9,289 bases of DNA from the NCBI GenBank assembly GCA_029554925.1, contig JAKPUV010000959.1:1-9289 (forward strand). The letters run 5' to 3'. The notes beneath the pieces were generated by a model. The model saw only the letters and a program-made list of their open reading frames with translations, was not told the DNA's origin and did not search any database. Shown here piece by piece: positions 1 through 5,876 of this stretch (positions are counted from its first letter, which is position 1; each line of letters opens with the position of its first letter). The position numbers and the translations under genes are program-made. This DNA comes from Candidatus Hydrogenedentota bacterium. GTDB lineage: Bacteria; Hydrogenedentota; Hydrogenedentia; Hydrogenedentales; CAITNO01.

Positions 1-116
1 CCGGGACGGCGGCGGTTCGGAACGGCCGCGCGCGGAGGGGTGCCGCCTTGTTTTTCGCCTCGCACCCCTCCGCGCGCGGCCGTTCCGTACCGCCGCCGTC
101 CCGGCGGCCTTGTCTT
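1..116. repeat. Composite inverted repeat (large stem-loop)
   Basis: The arms at 1-43 and 62-104 are reverse complements with a single mismatch, separated by an 18-nt loop (44-61). The outer part of each arm is a copy of the repeat unit seen again at 148-260 and 283-313. Bases 1-19 match unit positions 13-31 in + orientation, and 86-116 is a whole unit in - orientation. The inner 24 bp of the arms are unrelated to the unit. The right unit continues to 116, so the left arm probably runs about 12 bp beyond the window. The fold would be very stable as RNA or cruciform, but no T-tract follows it, so I do not call it a terminator. Function unknown; a non-autonomous hairpin (REP/MITE-like) element is the best guess. 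Confidence 0.9.
86..116 (-). repeat. Hairpin repeat unit, inverted copy 1
   Basis: A 31-nt unit identical base for base to 283-313. Read on the - strand it begins AAGACAAGGCC, contains a 7-bp stem GCCGCCG/CGGCGGC with loop GGA, and ends GGCGGTACG. It shares 25 of 31 positions with the + strand unit at 229-259. Its 3' part GGCCTTGTCTT (106-116) is also perfectly complementary to AAGACAAGGCC at 149-159, so it could pair with the first tandem unit. Confidence 0.85.
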
Positions 117-147
117 GGGGCGCACGATGGACCGGCGGCCGGGAGGG

Positions 148-267
148 GAAGACAAGGCCAGCGAGACGCTGGCGGTACGGCAGGACAGAAGACAGGGCCA
201 GCGGGACGCTGGCGGTACGGTAGGGCAGAAGACAGGGCCAGCGAGACGCTGGCGGTACGGGGCAGGC
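148..267 (+). repeat. Tandem repeat, three units, exact 40-bp period
   Basis: Three units start at 148, 188 and 228. Each has a 33-nt core (148-180, 188-220, 228-260) followed by a 7-nt less conserved spacer. The cores differ at only two sites: A or G in GAAGACA(A/G)GG, and A or G in the hairpin loop. Each core contains a perfect 7-bp stem GCCAGCG/CGCTGGC with a 3-nt loop (AGA or GGA). Reading frames run open through the array, but the period is not a multiple of three and no start or ribosome-binding site supports translation. The spacing is too short and the spacers too similar for CRISPR. Confidence 0.92.
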
Positions 268-282
268 ATGCGGGGGCTGTTG

Positions 283-313
283 CGTACCGCCGCCGTCCCG
301 GCGGCCTTGTCTT
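283..313 (-). repeat. Hairpin repeat unit, inverted copy 2
   Basis: Identical over 31 nt to 86-116 and inverted relative to the tandem array. Together with the adjacent + unit (229-259) it forms an imperfect inverted repeat, 25 of 31 positions complementary, with 23 nt between. It ends 34 bp before the -10 element of the downstream gene, so it lies just upstream of, or inside, the regulatory region of the glycosyltransferase operon. Confidence 0.85.
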
Positions 314-347
314 CCTCCTTTTCGGGCTTTCGCCTGTGGGGGCGCGC

Positions 348-356
348 TGGTATAAT
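348..356 (+). promoter_or_regulatory. TG-extended -10 promoter
   Basis: TGG-TATAAT is a perfect extended -10 motif (TGnTATAAT). No good -35 hexamer is present at 16-18 nt upstream (the region reads TTTCGC or similar), which is usual for extended -10 promoters. A transcription start 6-8 nt downstream falls at about 362-364, which is the first base of the glycosyltransferase ATG. Confidence 0.6.
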
Positions 357-363
357 GCCCCCC

Positions 364-1347
364 ATGAAACTGATCATCCAGATTCCGTGCTACAACGAGG
401 AGGAGACCCTCGGCGTCACGCTGGACGCGCTGCCGCGCAGCCTGACGGGGGTGGAGACGGTGGAGTGGCTGGTGGTGGACGACGGGTCCACGGACCGGAC
501 GGCGGAGGTGGCGCGGGAGCGCGGCGCGGACCATGTGGTCCGGTTCCGCACGAACCGGGGGCTGGCGCGGGCGTTCATGGCGGGGCTGGACGCCTGCATC
601 GCGCGGGGCGCGGACATCATTGTCAACACGGACGCGGACAACCAGTACAACGCGGCGGACATCCCCGCGCTGATCGCGCCGATCCTGCGGAACGAGGCGG
701 AGATTGTGGTGGGGGCGCGGCCGATTGACGAGGTGGCGCACTGGTCGCCGCTGAAAAAACTGCTGCAGAAGGCCGGGTCGTGGGTAGTGCGCGTGGCCAG
801 CAAGACCAGCATCCCCGACGCGCCGAGCGGCTTCCGCGCCATGAGCCGCGACGCGGCCCTGCGGCTGAACGTTTTCGGCGACTACACCTACACGCTGGAG
901 ACGATCATCCAGGCGGGCCGCAAGAACATGGCCATCACCTCGGTGCCCGTGCGGACGAACCCCAACCTGCGCCCGTCCCGGCTGATCCGCAACATCCCGT
1001 CCTATGTCCAGCGCTCGCTGTTCACCATCGTGCGCATCCTGATGACCTACCGGCCGTTCCGGTTTTTCGCCTTCCCGGGCGTCTTTCTGTTTCTTGCAGG
1101 CACCCTGCCGGCCATCCGGTTCCTCGTTTTTTACTGGCAGGGCCGCGGTTCCGGAAACGTCCAGTCGCTGCTGTTCGGCGTGCTGTTCATGGGCACGGGC
1201 GCGGCGCTGGTGGTGGTGGGCCTGCTGGCCGACCTCATCGGGATCAACCGGCAGCTCCTGGAGGAGATCCGGTGGCGCCTGCGCCAGATGCAGTTGAACG
1301 AGCGGACCGGTGCGCCGGAGGACGAGACGTCCCGCAGGGGTGACTGA
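364..1347 (+). CDS. GT2 family glycosyltransferase, membrane-anchored
   Basis: A 327-residue family 2 glycosyltransferase that transfers a sugar from a nucleotide donor, probably to a polyprenyl-phosphate lipid at the inner face of the cytoplasmic membrane. The GT-A domain (about 1-210) shows the N-terminal PCYNEEETL, the VVDDGSTDRT nucleotide-binding loop (D39, D40), the metal-binding D90-A-D92 in TDADNQYN, then GARP and PSGFRAMSR. Two hydrophobic segments (about 231-258 and 264-292) and a charged C-terminal tail follow, as in bacterial dolichol-phosphate-mannose-synthase-like enzymes. The frame is open far upstream, but the ATG at 355 overlaps the -10 box, so the ATG at 364 is the earliest start that can be transcribed. 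No Shine-Dalgarno precedes it, consistent with leaderless translation. It is first in a likely three-gene operon. Sugar donor and acceptor cannot be read from the sequence. Confidence 0.9.
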   Translation: MKLIIQIPCYNEEETLGVTLDALPRSLTGVETVEWLVVDDGSTDRTAEVARERGADHVVRFRTNRGLARAFMAGLDACIARGADIIVNTDADNQYNAADIPALIAPILRNEAEIVVGARPIDEVAHWSPLKKLLQKAGSWVVRVASKTSIPDAPSGFRAMSRDAALRLNVFGDYTYTLETIIQAGRKNMAITSVPVRTNPNLRPSRLIRNIPSYVQRSLFTIVRILMTYRPFRFFAFPGVFLFLAGTLPAIRFLVFYWQGRGSGNVQSLLFGVLFMGTGAALVVVGLLADLIGINRQLLEEIRWRLRQMQLNERTGAPEDETSRRGD

Positions 1348-1351
1348 GTTG

Positions 1352-1368
1352 CGGCGGGCCGCCCGCCG
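1352..1368. repeat. GC-rich palindrome before a ribosome-binding site
   Basis: CGGCGGGC (1352-1359) and GCCCGCCG (1361-1368) are perfect reverse complements around a single base. As RNA they would fold with a small loop by opening the innermost pairs. The palindrome fills most of the 32-nt gap between the glycosyltransferase stop and the next ATG, and ends 2 nt before the GGAGG Shine-Dalgarno (1371-1375). It has no T-tract, so it is not a terminator. It could tune translation or mRNA stability of the second gene. Confidence 0.6.
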
Positions 1369-1379
1369 ATGGAGGACAC

Positions 1380-2474
1380 ATGGGCTTTTCCGCTTCCTGC
1401 CTGGCCGCCGCGCTGCTCTTGGGCGCGGTGTCCGGAGAGATGGCCTTCCTTACCGGATCCGACCCGGGGACCCGGCGCGCGGCGGTGCTGGACACGGCGA
1501 CCGGCGCGGTCACGCCCGTGGGGCCGGGCGCCAGCGACGGCGCGCCGGTGTGGGCGCCCGGCGGGGCGCGGCTGGCCTTCTCCACGAAAGGGGAGGAGGG
1601 GCTTGAAATCTGGGTGACCGGTCCTGACGGCGGCGACCGGCGCGTGCTGCGTTTGGAAAAGGAGAGCCTTTCCTCGCCGCGGTGGTCCGCCGACGGCGCC
1701 AAGATCGCCTGCATTGCCGAGGGCCCGGGCACGGGCGGGCGCGTGGTGGTGTTCGACGCCGCGTCCGGGGAATCGGCGTTTTGGGGGGGCGAGGGCGCGC
1801 GCGCGGCGCGGCCCGTGTGGCTGCCCTCCACCGACCTGATGCAGGCGCTGGACCCCGAAAGCCAGTCGGAGACGGCGGAGAAGCTGGCGCCCCTCAAGGA
1901 GGAGGCCCTGCGCGACGGCGCGCTGCTGGCGGCGGGCATCTTCGGCGACAAACGGATCAGCACCGAGCTGGTGCTGGTCACGCGCACGCAGACCGTGCCC
2001 CTGCTTCCGCTGCTCGTCAAGGACTCCGCGCGCTTCGCGGAGTGGTCCGTCGAATCCGACCGCAAGGGCCGTCAGATCGCCTACGAGTCCAACGACGGCG
2101 GCGACCGCGAACTCTTCGTGCTGGGCCGGCGCGGCATCACCAACGTGAGCAACCACCGCGCCGCCGACTGGAACCCCGTCTGGTCGGACGACTACCAGTG
2201 GCTCGCCTTCGAGTCGTTCCGGGACGGCCGCCGCGGGGTCTACCGCGTGCTGGTGGGCACGGGCAACGTGCTGCCCGTGGCGGTGCGGGAGGGCGCCGAC
2301 TGCTGGGCCCCCGCCTGGGCGCCCGACGACGAATGGATCGCCTTTGTCTCCGACGAGGAGGGTGTTCCCCGGATTTACGCCGTCGCGCCGGAGGGCGGCG
2401 AGGCCGTGCGTCTCACGGATGGCAAGGAATGGGCCCTCGCCCCGGCATGGCGTCCCAAGCCGGAGAAGGACTGA
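1380..2474 (+). CDS. Exported TolB-like PD40 beta-propeller protein
   Basis: A 364-residue protein built from WD40-like PD40 repeats, the fold of the TolB propeller. Repeats with the typical W-(A/S)-x-D/G-x-(K/R/W)-(L/I)-A pattern are visible at residues 54-70 (VWAPGGARLAF), 97-113 (RWSADGAKIAC), 218-237 (EWSVES..RQIAYESN), 264-280 (VWSDDYQWLAFES) and 309-326 (AWAPDDEWIAFVSD), with a partial one near 350-358. Residues about 138-217 lack a clear repeat and look partly helical. The N-terminus has a hydrophobic stretch (8-18) that may be a signal peptide, but there is no basic residue before it, so export is only probable. Start ATG at 1380 is set by GGAGG at 1371-1375; upstream in frame there is only a stop at 1341. 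No Pal, TolA or OmpA neighbour is present, so this is not a tol operon. Role unknown, perhaps periplasmic binding. Confidence 0.8.
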   Translation: MGFSASCLAAALLLGAVSGEMAFLTGSDPGTRRAAVLDTATGAVTPVGPGASDGAPVWAPGGARLAFSTKGEEGLEIWVTGPDGGDRRVLRLEKESLSSPRWSADGAKIACIAEGPGTGGRVVVFDAASGESAFWGGEGARAARPVWLPSTDLMQALDPESQSETAEKLAPLKEEALRDGALLAAGIFGDKRISTELVLVTRTQTVPLLPLLVKDSARFAEWSVESDRKGRQIAYESNDGGDRELFVLGRRGITNVSNHRAADWNPVWSDDYQWLAFESFRDGRRGVYRVLVGTGNVLPVAVREGADCWAPAWAPDDEWIAFVSDEEGVPRIYAVAPEGGEAVRLTDGKEWALAPAWRPKPEKD

Positions 2475-2478
2475 CAGG

Positions 2479-3573
2479 ATGACCACGAATCCCTCCGCCC
2501 CCGCCCCCCTTTTCACGCCCCTCCGCGCCGTTCTGGCGGCGCTGCTGTTCAGCGGCCTGTGCCAGGGCACCGCGGCCGCCCGCGGAGCCGACGGCGCGCT
2601 CGGCCTGATCCGCGTCCCCAACAACGGCATGCCGGCCCTTGTGACCCCCGGGGGGAGCTTCGAGGCGGTGCTGCTGGGCGAGGCGGAGCTGCGGCTCGCG
2701 CAGGGGGACCGCGAGTGGCCCCTGACCCCCTCGTGGACGTCGCTGCCGGGCGGGCGGCGCGCGGCGGTGTGCGCCGTGCCCGCGGATGTTTCCCCCGGCC
2801 CCTGCGCGCTGCGGGCGACCGCCGACGGCGTTACCGATGAAAATCTGCGGTCCGTCTGGGTGTTTGCCGAGTTTCCCCGGGAACACTATGTGCTCGCCCA
2901 TCTCAGCGACACGCACATCGGCAAGGAGCGCTACGCGCGGTCCTCGGACGACATCAACCGCGACTTGGTCGCCGAGGTGAACCGGGGCGACGCCGCGCTG
3001 CTGGCCGTGACCGGCGACCTGACGGAGAACGGGGATCCGGAGCAGTTCCGCCGCTTTCTCGCGGTGCTGGACACGGCGGCCGTCCCCACCTTTGTCTGCG
3101 CGGGCAACCATGACCGCGACGCCGACGCCTACGAGCGCTTCTTCGACACGTCCACGTACATGTTCACGTTCGGGCGCGACGGCTTTCTTGTCTACGACAC
3201 GCGGGAATACCTCGTGGCCGACGACGACGGGCCGCAAAACGGGCTGCTGTACCGGTTCCGCCGGGCGCTCAAGCCCGGAAGGTGGAGCGTGGGGCTCACC
3301 CACCGCCACGAGGACGGCATGGGCATGCGCGCCCAGCTGCTGCTGCATGTGGACGAGCCGATCGATTTCCTGCTCCAGGGGCACACCCACACGGAGAACG
3401 AACCCGGACAGCGGGTGCCCTGGGGAACCACGGTCCAGTACATTGTGCCCGCCGCCATAGACGGGCACCTGCGCCTTTTTGACGTCACCGAGCAGGGGGT
3501 GATCCCCCGGGCTGTGGAGCGCCCCATCGAGACGGGGGAGCGCAAGGACGGCCGGCGGGGCCCGCCCCGCTGA
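2479..3573 (+). CDS. Exported calcineurin-like metallophosphoesterase
   Basis: A 364-residue phosphoesterase with a complete two-metal site: D144-x-H146 (LSDTHIG), G179-D180 (TGDLTENG), G209-N-H-D212 (AGNHD), a histidine in LTHRHEDG (H275 or H277) and G301-H-T-H304 (QGHTHTE). The spacing fits the Mre11/calcineurin-type superfamily. Residues 1-35 form a signal peptide with a basic residue, a hydrophobic core and an Ala-rich cleavage site near TAAA/RGAD, so it should act outside the cytoplasm. Residues about 40-130 are a beta-rich N-terminal domain of unassigned type before the catalytic domain. An in-frame upstream start at 2344 would lie inside the previous gene. The ATG at 2479 is preceded by AAGGA (2466-2470) at 8 nt spacing. 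Only 4 nt separate it from the propeller gene, so the two are almost certainly cotranscribed. Substrate unknown (phosphomonoester, diester or nucleotide). Confidence 0.88.
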   Translation: MTTNPSAPAPLFTPLRAVLAALLFSGLCQGTAAARGADGALGLIRVPNNGMPALVTPGGSFEAVLLGEAELRLAQGDREWPLTPSWTSLPGGRRAAVCAVPADVSPGPCALRATADGVTDENLRSVWVFAEFPREHYVLAHLSDTHIGKERYARSSDDINRDLVAEVNRGDAALLAVTGDLTENGDPEQFRRFLAVLDTAAVPTFVCAGNHDRDADAYERFFDTSTYMFTFGRDGFLVYDTREYLVADDDGPQNGLLYRFRRALKPGRWSVGLTHRHEDGMGMRAQLLLHVDEPIDFLLQGHTHTENEPGQRVPWGTTVQYIVPAAIDGHLRLFDVTEQGVIPRAVERPIETGERKDGRRGPPR

Positions 3574-3618
3574 CCCGCCGAAAAGGCCCCTTGAACGCCC
3601 TGCGGCCATTTTTTGCGG

Positions 3619-3649
3619 TTGGAAATGCACGTTGTGGAAGTGGTATAAC
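3619..3649 (+). promoter_or_regulatory. Probable promoter, TG-extended -10 (TGGTATAAC)
   Basis: TGGTATAAC at 3641-3649 repeats the extended -10 seen before the first operon with one base changed (TATAAC for TATAAT). A partial -35, TTGGAA, lies at 3619-3624 with a long 19-nt spacer. Predicted transcription start is near 3656, giving a leader of about 120 nt before the acetate-CoA ligase ATG. No convincing terminator for the preceding gene is seen in 3574-3618; there is a T6 run at 3609-3614, but no stable stem ahead of it. Confidence 0.5.
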
Positions 3650-3729
3650 AAGGCACGGCGGACGTAGGTGCGCCCGTTCTTTTTACCCCCACAGCATTCC
3701 GCGCCGGGGATTCCCAGGCGTGAAAAACC

Positions 3730-3757
3730 AAGAAACCGCGATTTTGCGGGTTTTCTT
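3730..3757 (+). promoter_or_regulatory. Leader hairpin just before the acetate-CoA ligase start
   Basis: AAGAAACCGC (3730-3739) pairs with GCGG (3746-3749) and TTTCTT (3752-3757), leaving a 2-nt bulge and a GATTTT loop. It ends 18 nt before the ATG at 3776 and is AT-rich at its base with T residues in the 3' arm. It may be a weak attenuator or 5' stabilising hairpin; nothing in the sequence decides between these. Confidence 0.4.
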
Positions 3758-3775
3758 GACAGCAAGGCGAACGTC

Positions 3776-5875
3776 ATGTTGGAAGCGTTACTCTATCCGG
3801 AAAGCATCGCCGTTATCGGTGCGTCGAAAAGCCCCGGCAAGGTCGGCTATGCCGTGCTGGACAACCTGATCAAGGCCGGGTTCAAAGGCCCGCTCATCCC
3901 GGTCAACCCCACCGCCGACGAGGTGCTGGGCCTGCCGTGCTACAAGGACGTGCGCGACGCGGGCGTGAAGGTGGACCACAGCATCATCGTGGTGCCGAAC
4001 AAGGCGGTGCTTGCGGCGGTGGAGGCGTCGGTGGCCGCGGGGGCGAAGGCCGTGACGGTGATCACGGCGGGGTTTAAGGAGGTGGGCGCCGAGGGCGCGG
4101 CGATGGAGCGCGAGGTGGCGGAGTACTGCCGCAAGCGCGGCGTGCGCATGCTCGGGCCGAACTGCCTGGGCCTGCTCAACACGGAAAACAGCATGAACGC
4201 GTCGTTTGCGGCGCAGTTTCCGAAGCCGGGCAGCATCTCGGTGCTGTCGCAGTCGGGCGCCCTGTGCACGGCGATCCTGGACTGGAGCGAGGGCCGCGGC
4301 GTCGGCCTGGCCAAGCTGCTGAGCATCGGCAACAAGGCCGATCTGTGCGAGACGGACCTGCTGGAGTGCCTGGCGGACGACGACCAGACGCGGGTGATTG
4401 TGGCCTATCTTGAGAGCATCGCCTCCGGGCCCGAGTTCATCAAGGTGGCCGAGGCGGTGTCGGCGAAGAAGCCGGTCGTGGTGCTCAAGGCGGGCACGAC
4501 GGCGGCGGGCGGCAAGGCGGCGTCGTCGCACACGGGCAGCCTGGCGGGCGCGGACATCGCCTACGGCGCGGCCTTCAAGCGCGCGGGCGTGGTGCGCGCG
4601 GAGAACTTCGAGGCGCTGTTCGACTACGCGCAGGCCTTCGCGACCCAGCCCCTCCCGAAGGGCGACCGGATCGTGGTGATCACCAACGCGGGCGGCCCCG
4701 GCATCATGGCGGCCGACGCGGTGGAAACCCTCGGCATGAAGATGGAGCCCCTCAGCCCCGAGGTGGCGGAGCATGTGAAGAAGAATTTGGCGGCGGCGGC
4801 CAGCGTGGCGAACCCGGTGGACGTGCTGGGCGACGCGCCCCCCGAGAAGTACGCCATGGCCCTGGAGGCCGTGCTGGCGGACCCGAAGACGGACGGGGTG
4901 GTGGTCATTTTGACGCCGCAGGCCATGTCCGACCCGGACGCCACGGCGGACGCGATCATCAAGGCGGCCTCGGCGTGCGACAAGCCGGTGCTCGCGTGTT
5001 TCATGGGCGGGTCTAACGTGCTGGGCGCGCGCGCGAAGTTTGTGGCGGGTGGGGTTCCGGACTACACCTCCCCCGAGCGGGCCGTGGCGGCGATGAAGGC
5101 GATGGTGGGCTACAGCGCGTGGCGCAACCGCCCGCCGCGCATCGTGACGCGGTTCCCCGTGAACCGGCACCGGGTCGAGCGCGTGCTGGCGCGGCAGGCC
5201 CGGTCCAACCGCAAGGAGATGGGCGAGGTCGAGGCGAAGGAAATCCTGAAGGCCTACGACTTCAACGTGCTTCCGGGCGGGCTGGCCCGCACGGCGGAGG
5301 AGGCGGTGGCCATCGCCGAGCGCGCGGGCTACCCCGTGGCGATGAAGATCGTGTCGCCGGACATCCTCCACAAGTCGGACATGGGCGGCGTGAAGCTGAA
5401 CCTCTCCAAGCCGTCCGAGGTGATGGACGCCTTCGACCTGATGATGCTGCGCATCAGCCGCAAGGCCCCCGGCGCGCTGCTGCGCGGGGTCTACGTCGAG
5501 AAGATGGGAAAACCCGGGCGCGAGGTCATCCTCGGGATGCACCGCGACCCGCAGTTCGGCCCCATGCTCATGTTCGGCCTCGGCGGCATCTTCGTCGAGG
5601 TGATGAAGGACGTGAGCTTCTACCTGGCCCCGCTGACGAAGTCGGAGGCCATGGAGATGCTGAAGCAGACCCGGTCCTACGCGCTGCTGCGCGGCGCGCG
5701 CGGCCAGGCGGGCGTGGACCTGGACGTTATCGCGGGCGCCCTCCAGCGCATCAGCCAGCTGGTGACGGACTTCCCCCAGATTGAGGAAATGGACATCAAC
5801 CCGTTCATCGTCGGCGAGGCCGGCAACCTGCCCGTGGTTGCCGACGCGCGCATGATCATCTCCGGAGTCGAGTAA
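3776..5875 (+). CDS. Acetate-CoA ligase (ADP-forming), fused alpha-beta
   Basis: A 699-residue acyl-CoA synthetase (NDP-forming) that converts acyl-CoA, ADP and phosphate to free acid, CoA and ATP in the cytoplasm. Order of domains: CoA-binding Rossmann domain (about 1-130, with GASKSPGKVG at 15-24), succinyl-CoA-ligase-like domain (about 148-285), a third alpha domain (about 295-440), then a beta ATP-grasp domain (about 480-697). Both histidines of the phosphohistidine relay are present: H252 in ASSHTGSLAG and H532 in DILHKSDMGGVK. So this should be an active ligase, unlike the degenerate copy in Pat/PatZ acetyltransferases, and it carries no GNAT domain. The ATG at 3776 is preferred because MLEALLYPESIAVIGAS is the usual family N-terminus and AAGG lies at 3764-3767. 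A GTG at 3668 would add 36 unconserved residues. It is separated by one base from the next gene. Acetate is the likely substrate, but propionate or branched acids are possible. Confidence 0.93.
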   Translation: MLEALLYPESIAVIGASKSPGKVGYAVLDNLIKAGFKGPLIPVNPTADEVLGLPCYKDVRDAGVKVDHSIIVVPNKAVLAAVEASVAAGAKAVTVITAGFKEVGAEGAAMEREVAEYCRKRGVRMLGPNCLGLLNTENSMNASFAAQFPKPGSISVLSQSGALCTAILDWSEGRGVGLAKLLSIGNKADLCETDLLECLADDDQTRVIVAYLESIASGPEFIKVAEAVSAKKPVVVLKAGTTAAGGKAASSHTGSLAGADIAYGAAFKRAGVVRAENFEALFDYAQAFATQPLPKGDRIVVITNAGGPGIMAADAVETLGMKMEPLSPEVAEHVKKNLAAAASVANPVDVLGDAPPEKYAMALEAVLADPKTDGVVVILTPQAMSDPDATADAIIKAASACDKPVLACFMGGSNVLGARAKFVAGGVPDYTSPERAVAAMKAMVGYSAWRNRPPRIVTRFPVNRHRVERVLARQARSNRKEMGEVEAKEILKAYDFNVLPGGLARTAEEAVAIAERAGYPVAMKIVSPDILHKSDMGGVKLNLSKPSEVMDAFDLMMLRISRKAPGALLRGVYVEKMGKPGREVILGMHRDPQFGPMLMFGLGGIFVEVMKDVSFYLAPLTKSEAMEMLKQTRSYALLRGARGQAGVDLDVIAGALQRISQLVTDFPQIEEMDINPFIVGEAGNLPVVADARMIISGVE

Positions 5876-5876
5876 C

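Noticed and set aside
148..267. Possible CRISPR array.
   Set aside because: The 40-bp period leaves only 7-nt, mutually similar spacers, the core contains its own hairpin, and inverted copies occur nearby. No cas gene is present.
40..363. Open frames upstream of the glycosyltransferase (GTG at 40, ATG at 48) that run through the repeats.
   Set aside because: They translate the repeat array, lack a ribosome-binding site and lie upstream of the promoter. Family homology begins at 364.
1380..1440. Lipoprotein signal in the PD40 protein because of Cys at residue 7.
   Set aside because: The Cys precedes the hydrophobic core and there is no basic N-region or lipobox spacing.
3756..3761. TTGACA as a -35 box close to the acetate-CoA ligase start.
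   Set aside because: No -10-like hexamer exists at 16-19 nt downstream, and such a promoter would start transcription inside the coding region.
3668..3775. GTG start at 3668 adding 36 residues to the acetate-CoA ligase.
   Set aside because: The extra residues are not family-like, there is no ribosome-binding site, and MLEALLYPESIAVIGAS at 3776 is the normal N-terminus.
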